DNA from: Desulfobacteraceae bacterium
GTDB taxonomy: Bacteria; Desulfobacterota; Desulfobacteria; Desulfobacterales; Desulfosalsimonadaceae
Assembly: GCA_027353395.1 (NCBI GenBank)
Contig: DAIEHU010000217.1
Location: forward strand, 1 to 5,163
Reading direction: 5' to 3'
DNA length: 5,163 bases
Positions 1 through 5,163 of the stretch are shown here, piece after piece (positions within the stretch are counted from its first letter, which is position 1; every line of letters starts with the position of its first letter). The position numbers and the translations under genes are program-made. The notes beneath the pieces are model-generated. The model saw only the letters and a list, made by a program, of their open reading frames with translations. It was not told the origin of the DNA and ran no database searches.

Positions 1-1
1 G

Positions 2-1672
2 AAATCGCTATCCGCCACCGGATATGAAGACATTTCCCTGCTGTCTTTGAGCACCGGCGATTATTCCTGCCTCTCATCCCTCATGCATGGGCTGATGCGG
101 TGCCATGCGAGTGATAATGTCGCCCTGTCCCTGCCATCTTTCCGGGCCGGAACCCTGTCCCCGGAGCTTATGGATCTCGTCCGTCAAGTCCGGAAAACCG
201 GATTCACCATTGCGCCGGAAGCCGGCTCTGAGCGCCTGCGGGCCGTGATCAACAAAAATATTTCCGAAAAAGACATCGTTGACACCATTGCAAACGCGTT
301 TGCGCTGGGCTGGAAACTCATCAAACTGTATTTTATGGTGGGTCTTCCCACGGAAACCGAAAGCGACCGGCTGGCGATTGTGGACCTGGTCAAACGCATC
401 CGGAAAAACATCAAACAGCCAAAAGGCCGCGGGGCCGGGATTACGGTCAGCATCGGCACGTTTATTCCCAAACCCCATGCGCCGTTTCAATGGGCGTCCC
501 AGGTGAGTCTTGCCCAGTCTAAAGACATGATCTTTGATCTGAAACGGCAATTGCGCCTGCCTGGAGTGGACTTCAAATGGCAGCATCCCGAAGTCAGTCT
601 GCTGGAAGGGTTGTGGGCCCGGGGAGACAGGCGGCTCAGCCGGTTGCTGGAAATCGCCTATCGCAAAGGATGCCGGTTTGACGGATGGTCCGACCAGTTC
701 AATTTTTCCTTGTGGCTGGAAGCAATGAATGATGCGGGCGTGAATATTGATTATTATACCACCCGCGGCAGATCCATCCATGAACCCCAGCCCTGGGATC
801 ACATCAATACCCGGATATCCAGGGCGTTTTTAGCCGGGGAATATGAAAAAGCCATGTCCGCTGTATCCACCCCGGATTGCCGGTTTGAAGCATGTCAGGA
901 CTGCGGGGTATGCGATTTTAAAACCATCCGGCCGGTTGTTTCATCCGCGCCTTGTGTCCCTGAAGCCGGGGATAAAATTTCGTGTGCCGCCCCCGCAACC
1001 GCCGCCGGAACCGATGAATCCAGGTTTCAGGTATTTTACGCAAAACGCGGCCAGGCCCGGTATTTCGGGCATCTCGAATTGGTCAATATCTTTATCCGCG
1101 CCATTAGCCGGTCCGGCCTACGGCTCAAATTTTCAGAAGGATTTCATCCCAAACCGAAAATCTCTTTTCATGACCCCCTGTCCGTGGGTGTGGAAAGCGA
1201 GGAGGAATCCTTTTATATGACGTTGCGGAGCCCAGCGGCCCCGGAAAGCATCATTGCGGATTTAACTTTTGAGTTGCCTGGCGGTTTGTCCATTACCGGA
1301 TGCCGGTGCACGGATGCCCATGCCGGACCGGAACCCGCTGACACATGCAGTTTTGTGGTGTCGGTATCCGGAGCCGAATTTTCCCATGAACAATTGAAGG
1401 CTTTTCATGAAGCCAGCGGCTGGCCGTATCAAAAAACATCAAAAAAAGGCAGGGCCAGACAAATCAATTTGAAAGACGCGGTGGCCGATCTGGAATGGCT
1501 CGCACCTTCCCGGATTCGCATCCGCTTAAAAAACATGCAGGAAATCAATGTCAAGCCGGGCGAATTGCTCCGGTCCATTTTCGGTTTCCCGGATGCGGTG
1601 ATTTTTAAGGCGGAAATTTTAAAGGAAAAGGCCGCCCGCCCATCTGAAACCCTATCAATATTATCAGCATAA
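2..1672 (+). CDS. Radical SAM protein (TIGR03960 type) fused to TIGR03936/DUF2344 domain, 5' truncated
   Basis: The reading frame is open from the left edge (KSLSATGYEDISLLSLSTGD), so the gene starts upstream; the TTG at 47 is only an internal codon. About 556 residues are visible. Residues 1 to ~290 match the second half of a radical SAM barrel and its tail, including an APEAGSERLR stretch near residues 71-80 and FMVGLPTET near 111-119. The radical SAM CxxxCxxC cluster motif would lie in the missing N-terminal part. A cysteine cluster follows (C293, then CQDCGVC at 298-304), probably an extra metal site. After a low-complexity linker (~310-340), residues ~341-545 form the 'radical SAM-linked' domain, recognisable from FYAKRGQARYFGHLEL and FSEGFHPKPK. 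The family has no established reaction that I can name. It is often encoded next to RNase G/E, as here, which hints at a role in RNA or ribosome biology; that role is inference. The stop is followed by a 14-base gap to rng. Confidence 0.9.
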   Translation, partial: KSLSATGYEDISLLSLSTGDYSCLSSLMHGLMRCHASDNVALSLPSFRAGTLSPELMDLVRQVRKTGFTIAPEAGSERLRAVINKNISEKDIVDTIANAFALGWKLIKLYFMVGLPTETESDRLAIVDLVKRIRKNIKQPKGRGAGITVSIGTFIPKPHAPFQWASQVSLAQSKDMIFDLKRQLRLPGVDFKWQHPEVSLLEGLWARGDRRLSRLLEIAYRKGCRFDGWSDQFNFSLWLEAMNDAGVNIDYYTTRGRSIHEPQPWDHINTRISRAFLAGEYEKAMSAVSTPDCRFEACQDCGVCDFKTIRPVVSSAPCVPEAGDKISCAAPATAAGTDESRFQVFYAKRGQARYFGHLELVNIFIRAISRSGLRLKFSEGFHPKPKISFHDPLSVGVESEEESFYMTLRSPAAPESIIADLTFELPGGLSITGCRCTDAHAGPEPADTCSFVVSVSGAEFSHEQLKAFHEASGWPYQKTSKKGRARQINLKDAVADLEWLAPSRIRIRLKNMQEINVKPGELLRSIFGFPDAVIFKAEILKEKAARPSETLSILSA

Positions 1673-1686
1673 AGGTTGTTTATTAT

Positions 1687-3240
1687 ATGTATAAGGAACT
1701 TGTCATTAATGCCGTCGGCCCGGAGATACGGGTGGCGCTGCTGGAAGATGAAACCATTGTTGAGCTGTATGTGGAGCGAAGCGACCAGTTCAATATTTCG
1801 GGTAATATTTATAAAGGACGGGTTCAGCGGGTTCTGCCGGGGATGCAGGCCGCGTTTGTCAATATCGGTTTGAACCAGGCCGCGTTTATTTATGTGGATG
1901 ATGTAATTGACGGCAAGAACGCCGGCTATCTCGAACATGTGTATCTGTCCAACAAGGAAGAGGAATCTGACGACAGCCTTCAGCCCGAAACCAAATCCGA
2001 TGGGGATGAACCGCCATCCCCGAAAAGCAAATTTTCCATTGAAACGCTTCTTGCCGAGGGACAGGACGTTCTGGTCCAGATCGCCCGGTCGCCCATTGGC
2101 AGCAAGGGCGCGCGCCTGACCTCATACATTTCCATCCCCGGCCGGTTTCTGGTGCTGATGCCCACCGTCGATCACATCGGCATTTCCAGGAGAATCACCG
2201 ATGAAACCGAACGCCAGCGGTTAAAAGAACTGATTCTTTCCTTAAGACCCCAGAACTTCGGCTTTATTATGCGCACCGCCGGAGAGGGAATGACCGAGGA
2301 TAAAATCATCAAGGAAATGGAATTTCTGGTGAATCTGTGGGCCGACATTCAAAAAAACTTCAAAACCGTCGCTTCTCCGGCCCTCCTGCACGAGGAATTG
2401 ACCGTGACCCTGAGATGCGTGCGCGACCTTCTAGCCCATGACGCGGATAAAGTCATCATTGATTCGCCCCCGGTATACAAATCCGTTCTGGCGTTCACGG
2501 AAAAATTCATGCCCCGGCTTCATGGTTCCGTGATTCAATACGAAGGCCCGGAACCCATCTTTGACGTGTACAATCTGGAAGGAGATATCGCCAGGGCGTT
2601 GAAAAAGAAAGTCTGGCTGAAATGCGGCGGATATATCATTATCGAAATCACCGAGGCCTTGGTGGCCATTGACGTGAACACCGGCCGCTATGTGGGCAAG
2701 CACAATTTTGAAGAAACCGTGCTGAAAACCAATCTGGAGGCGGTGAAGGAAATCGCCTATCAGATAAGGCTCCGGAATCTGGGCGGAATTATCATTATCG
2801 ATTTCATCGATATGGAAAGAAAGTCCAATCAGGAAAAAGTCTACAATTCGCTGGTGGAGGCGCTTAAAAAAGACAAATCCAAAACCAACGTGCTGCCCAT
2901 GTCGGATATGGGCCTGATTCAGATGACCCGGAAACGGGTGGTGAAATCATTAAACCGCATGTTGTGCGAGCCCTGCTTTTATTGTGACGGCGAAGGGATG
3001 CTGCTGTCAAAGCCGACGATCTGCAACAATATTTACCGGGAAGTCATCCGTCTCTGCCAGGATGTGACAGGCGATCGCATCAGCATTCGGGTGCATCCGG
3101 AAATTGCCGATCTTCTTTTGGGCGAGGCCAATGATATTATTATTTCTCTGGAAAAGCAACTTCAGCGGCAGGTTGTCATTTATCCGGTAACGGAATTTCA
3201 TATTGAAGAGTTCAATATCATAGAAATTGATATGGAATGA
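1687..3240 (+). CDS. rng: Ribonuclease G/E family endoribonuclease
   Basis: A complete 517-residue single-strand-specific endoribonuclease of the RNase E/G family, acting in the cytoplasm on 5'-monophosphorylated RNAs in rRNA maturation and mRNA decay. The N-terminal S1 fold (~36-145) starts at GNIYKGRVQRVLPGMQAAFV. The 5'-sensor pair R196-T197 lies in FIMRTAGEG. The catalytic Mg-binding aspartates are D329 (AIDVNTGR) and D372 (IIIDFIDM); their 43-residue spacing equals that of D303/D346 in E. coli RNase E. The Zn-link cysteines are C430 and C433 within CEPCFYC, 58 residues after D372, again as in RNase E. There is no long C-terminal degradosome scaffold, so RNase G is the better name. The protein is about 28 residues longer than E. 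coli RNase G (489), mostly through an acidic, proline-containing insert at ~91-115. The ATG at 1687 is preceded by a modest AAAGG at 1671-1675 that overlaps the stop of the upstream gene. Confidence 0.96.
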   Translation: MYKELVINAVGPEIRVALLEDETIVELYVERSDQFNISGNIYKGRVQRVLPGMQAAFVNIGLNQAAFIYVDDVIDGKNAGYLEHVYLSNKEEESDDSLQPETKSDGDEPPSPKSKFSIETLLAEGQDVLVQIARSPIGSKGARLTSYISIPGRFLVLMPTVDHIGISRRITDETERQRLKELILSLRPQNFGFIMRTAGEGMTEDKIIKEMEFLVNLWADIQKNFKTVASPALLHEELTVTLRCVRDLLAHDADKVIIDSPPVYKSVLAFTEKFMPRLHGSVIQYEGPEPIFDVYNLEGDIARALKKKVWLKCGGYIIIEITEALVAIDVNTGRYVGKHNFEETVLKTNLEAVKEIAYQIRLRNLGGIIIIDFIDMERKSNQEKVYNSLVEALKKDKSKTNVLPMSDMGLIQMTRKRVVKSLNRMLCEPCFYCDGEGMLLSKPTICNNIYREVIRLCQDVTGDRISIRVHPEIADLLLGEANDIIISLEKQLQRQVVIYPVTEFHIEEFNIIEIDME

Positions 3241-3247
3241 TGACCCA

Positions 3248-4183
3248 ATGACAAAACCCCATCACCCCGGGCACGCCCTCCGGATTCTGGACATCAAAGG
3301 CAATTCTTTAGATGACGGTCCCGGTATCCGGTCGGTGGTGTTTTTTAAAGGCTGCCCCCTGTCCTGCGTCTGGTGCCACAACCCGGAAAGCAAAAAACCC
3401 GGCCCGGAGATTTCCTTTGACCGGGCGGAATGCGTGGGATGCGATACCTGCCTTGGAGTGTGTCCGGAACACGCCCTGGACCGGAACCTGCCGTTTTTTA
3501 TCGACCGGAACCGCTGCGTCCTTTGCGGCGCGTGCGTGGAAAGCTGCCCCTCCGGCGCACTTGCCATGGTGGGGAAATCCATGTCTGTGGAAGACATTGC
3601 GACTACGGTTGTGAAAGACAAACCGTTTTACATAAATTCCGGCGGCGGGGTCACGTGCTCCGGCGGCGAGCCCACGCTGTATATGGATTTTTTATCGGCC
3701 CTTCTCCAGCGCTTAAAGGATGAGGGCATCCACACCCTTCTGGAAACCTGCGGGCTGTTTGATTTTAAGGCGGTTTCGCAAAAAATCCTGCCGTATACGG
3801 ACGCCATCTATTATGATATCAAAATTTATGATCCGGACATCCATCAGCGGTTTTGCGGGGTGAGAAACGAGATGATCCTGGAAAACTTTGTCAGCCTGAA
3901 CGCCATCGCCTCCCGGAACGGTTTGGAACTCCTGCCGCGCACACCTCTGATTCCGAATATTACCGCAGCGAAAGAGAACTTGACGGCCATCGCTAAATTT
4001 TTAAGCGCTCAGGGCATCCGGCAGGCCCGGCTGCTGGGCTATAATCCCCTGTGGCATGATAAAAACGCCAAGCTCGGGTTGCCCGACACATTAAAACAGA
4101 ATCCGGCAATGACCGCCTGGATGTCCAAGGATGAACTGGCGGCGTGCAAAGCAATTTATTCTGATCACGGAATCAAAACATAA
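3248..4183 (+). CDS. Glycyl radical enzyme activating enzyme (radical SAM, two-ferredoxin-cluster type)
   Basis: A 311-residue activase that would cleave S-adenosylmethionine reductively and abstract hydrogen from a glycine of the partner glycyl radical enzyme encoded immediately downstream. Motifs in order: DDGPGIR at 22-28; the radical SAM cluster C36-x3-C40-x2-C43; a ferredoxin-like insert with two 4Fe-4S motifs, C62/C65/C68/C72 and C90/C93/C96/C100, each ending in CP; GGGVTCSGGEP at 132-142, the SAM-binding GGE region; ETCG at 166-169; and DIK at 190-192. All expected cysteines are present. E. coli PflA (246 residues) lacks the ferredoxin insert. The insert is typical of activases for other glycyl radical enzymes, such as glycerol or choline lyases and benzylsuccinate synthase, so the partner is probably not a classical pyruvate formate-lyase. 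ATG 3248 is preferred over the in-frame TTG at 3227, because TTG would overlap rng and add seven residues (MIWNDDP) unlike the family. A weak GGA at 3234-3236 sits 11 bases upstream. The gap to rng is 7 bases. Confidence 0.93.
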   Translation: MTKPHHPGHALRILDIKGNSLDDGPGIRSVVFFKGCPLSCVWCHNPESKKPGPEISFDRAECVGCDTCLGVCPEHALDRNLPFFIDRNRCVLCGACVESCPSGALAMVGKSMSVEDIATTVVKDKPFYINSGGGVTCSGGEPTLYMDFLSALLQRLKDEGIHTLLETCGLFDFKAVSQKILPYTDAIYYDIKIYDPDIHQRFCGVRNEMILENFVSLNAIASRNGLELLPRTPLIPNITAAKENLTAIAKFLSAQGIRQARLLGYNPLWHDKNAKLGLPDTLKQNPAMTAWMSKDELAACKAIYSDHGIKT

Positions 4184-4188
4184 GGAGG
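4181..4188 (+). promoter_or_regulatory. Strong Shine-Dalgarno site for the glycyl radical enzyme
   Basis: TAAGGAGG is nearly a full anti-16S match and ends 5 bases before ATG 4194. Its first three bases are the TAA stop of the activase gene, so ribosomes ending on the activase are placed directly on this site. It is clearly stronger than the sites in front of rng (AAAGG, 11-base spacing) and the activase (GGA only). It fixes the start of the downstream gene. Confidence 0.85.
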
Positions 4189-4193
4189 CCGCA

Positions 4194-5163
4194 ATGTTTT
4201 TTTTTCAACCGTCATCAACTGCAAGACCCCGATTCTCCCCTGCCAACATCTTATTAAACACCCTGCTGCGGGTTTTTGCCGCGAATTTCAACCTTCGTCC
4301 GGGACTTAAAAAATACCTGAAAAGCGATCTGGGATGGATTGATTTTACCATCGGTTTTAAAACCGCATCCGCCTCGGTTCACGCTGCCGTGACGTTTAAA
4401 AACGGCAAGGTCTCTGTCGCAGGAACGCTTCCGGAAAACACGGACACCCTCCTGACCTTTAACACGGAACATGCGGTGGTGAGACTTCTGGGTGCAACCC
4501 CTACGGAGCAGATTTTCATGGTACTCCAGGGCCAGGTCACACCTACCGGAAACGCATCATACCTTAACCTGTTTTTCTTTTTCCTGTCCCTGCTCCTGAA
4601 CACAAAACAGAAAAAACTCATGGAAAAAGAGCGCACCATTTCAAAAAAAGCGCTCCTGAAAACATCGCCCAAAGCCAAAAGAAACTTAAGCGATGACTTA
4701 ACCAAACGGTTCGCCTACCGGATGGCATGTGATACCCGCGACCCGAACGTCCGGTTTCTGGAAGACCCGTATCTTTCAGGCTACAGCCTGGATGATTTCC
4801 CCAGGGTGAAACAATTCCTGGACGATCATTTCACCATACATCCGGAAATCTGCCCGGAACTGCCGAAGCTGGTCACGGACTGGCATAAAAAAAACGGTTA
4901 TGAAACCGACACCGCCGGCAAGCCTTGGCACCCGGCCCTACGAAAGGCCCATGCATATAAATACTTGATGGAACACCGGAAACCCCTGATCCGGAAAAAC
5001 GACCTCATCATTGGCACCACCACCACCAAAGATATCGGCGCGGTGGTGTATCCCGAAGGCCACGGCACCATGATCTGGGGAGAACTGCTCACCGTGCCGC
5101 ACCGGACGCTGAACCCCTGCGATGTATCCCCGGAAACCCTTGACATTCTTCACCATGAGGTGT
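4194..5163 (+). CDS. Glycyl radical enzyme (PFL-like) with N-terminal SCP2-like domain, 3' truncated
   Basis: The frame stays open from ATG 4194 to the right edge (323 codons) with no stop; the rest of the gene lies outside. Residues ~30-135 resemble an SCP2 sterol/lipid-binding domain: DFTIGFKT near 50-57, VTFKNGKVSVAG at 66-77, a LLTFNTEHAVVRLL strand-helix at 86-99, and QGQVTPTGNASYLNLFFF at 112-129, ending in a hydrophobic helix. A lysine-rich linker (~137-172) follows. From ~195 the sequence has the N-terminal pattern of a PFL-family barrel: DDFPRVKQFLDDHF, then WHPALRKAHAYKYLMEHRKP and IRKNDLIIGTTTT, the counterpart of the usual 'GELIVGN' element. The active-site cysteine and the C-terminal radical glycine are beyond the window, so substrate and reaction are unknown. 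The activase directly upstream supports the glycyl radical assignment. An N-terminal lipid-binding-like domain is not part of classical PFL and may help handle a hydrophobic substrate or membrane contact (inference). No signal peptide is evident; cytoplasmic. Confidence 0.85.
   Translation, partial: MFFFQPSSTARPRFSPANILLNTLLRVFAANFNLRPGLKKYLKSDLGWIDFTIGFKTASASVHAAVTFKNGKVSVAGTLPENTDTLLTFNTEHAVVRLLGATPTEQIFMVLQGQVTPTGNASYLNLFFFFLSLLLNTKQKKLMEKERTISKKALLKTSPKAKRNLSDDLTKRFAYRMACDTRDPNVRFLEDPYLSGYSLDDFPRVKQFLDDHFTIHPEICPELPKLVTDWHKKNGYETDTAGKPWHPALRKAHAYKYLMEHRKPLIRKNDLIIGTTTTKDIGAVVYPEGHGTMIWGELLTVPHRTLNPCDVSPETLDILHHEV
4197..4205 (+). repeat. T9 homopolymer at codons 2-4 of the glycyl radical enzyme gene
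   Basis: Nine consecutive T residues follow the ATG directly and encode Phe-Phe-Phe. A tract of this length at the start of a gene is a possible site for replication or transcription slippage, and a change of one base would shift the frame of the whole enzyme. It could also be a chance run or a place for sequencing error. The open downstream frame for 323 codons shows that the stated length of nine is the coding state. Confidence 0.6.

Noticed and set aside
47..49. TTG at 47 as the start of the first gene
   Set aside because: The frame is open and family-like upstream to base 2, so the gene is cut by the window edge.
74..802. A 242-codon open frame on the minus strand
   Set aside because: It lies entirely antisense to the well-recognised radical SAM gene. 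Its translation shows no family motif and reads as the shadow of biased codon use on the other strand.
1429..1938. A 169-codon minus-strand open frame spanning the junction of the radical SAM gene and rng
   Set aside because: It overlaps conserved coding sequence of both genes, and its translation is not recognisable as a protein family.
3227..3247. Upstream TTG start for the activase overlapping the end of rng
   Set aside because: The seven extra residues have no family support, and ATG 3248 gives a normal N-terminus.
3262..3621. Minus-strand and alternate plus-strand open frames inside the activase gene
   Set aside because: They overlap the conserved cysteine motifs of the activase and are frame shadows.
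4352..4365. Perfect 14-base palindrome CGGTTTTAAAACCG
   Set aside because: It lies within the SCP2-like coding region (IGFKTA). One such palindrome is not surprising by chance in a window of this size, and no second copy or promoter context was seen.
4254..4705. Minus-strand open frames of 72 and 108 codons in the region after the activase
   Set aside because: The plus-strand frame from 4194 is uninterrupted to the window edge, has a strong ribosome site and carries recognisable domains, so the antisense frames are shadows.

Overview
This is a gene-dense window with four genes on the + strand and almost no intergenic sequence. The first gene is cut by the left edge and the last by the right edge. 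The content suggests a strictly anaerobic Gram-negative bacterium. Oxygen-sensitive radical enzymes, a glycyl radical module and a moderately GC-rich CCGG-rich coding style fit a Desulfobacterota sulfate reducer or syntroph. That placement is an inference from gene content; there is no rRNA or other marker here.

Layout: (1) 2-1672, the 3' part of a TIGR03960-type radical SAM protein fused to a C-terminal TIGR03936/DUF2344 'radical SAM-linked' domain. (2) 1687-3240, ribonuclease G/E (rng type), complete, with an acidic low-complexity insert in its S1 region. (3) 3248-4183, a glycyl radical enzyme activating enzyme with the two-ferredoxin-cluster insert. (4) 4194 to the right edge, the N-terminal 323 residues of the partner glycyl radical enzyme. 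Gene 4 has no stop codon inside the window. Its first ~135 residues look like an SCP2-type sterol/lipid-binding domain and precede the start of the PFL-like barrel.

The gaps are 14, 7 and 10 bases, with no terminator-like hairpin between genes, so all four could be co-transcribed. Genes 1 and 2 form a housekeeping pair often seen together in bacteria. Genes 3 and 4 form a catabolic radical-enzyme module: gene 3 would use S-adenosylmethionine to install the glycyl radical on gene 4. A very strong Shine-Dalgarno sequence overlaps the stop codon of gene 3 and should drive high translation of gene 4.

The main point of interest is the fusion of a lipid-binding-like domain to a glycyl radical enzyme of unknown substrate. 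The catalytic cysteine and the radical glycine lie beyond the right edge, so the reaction cannot be assigned from this window. No RNA gene, CRISPR array, mobile element or convincing promoter or terminator was seen.
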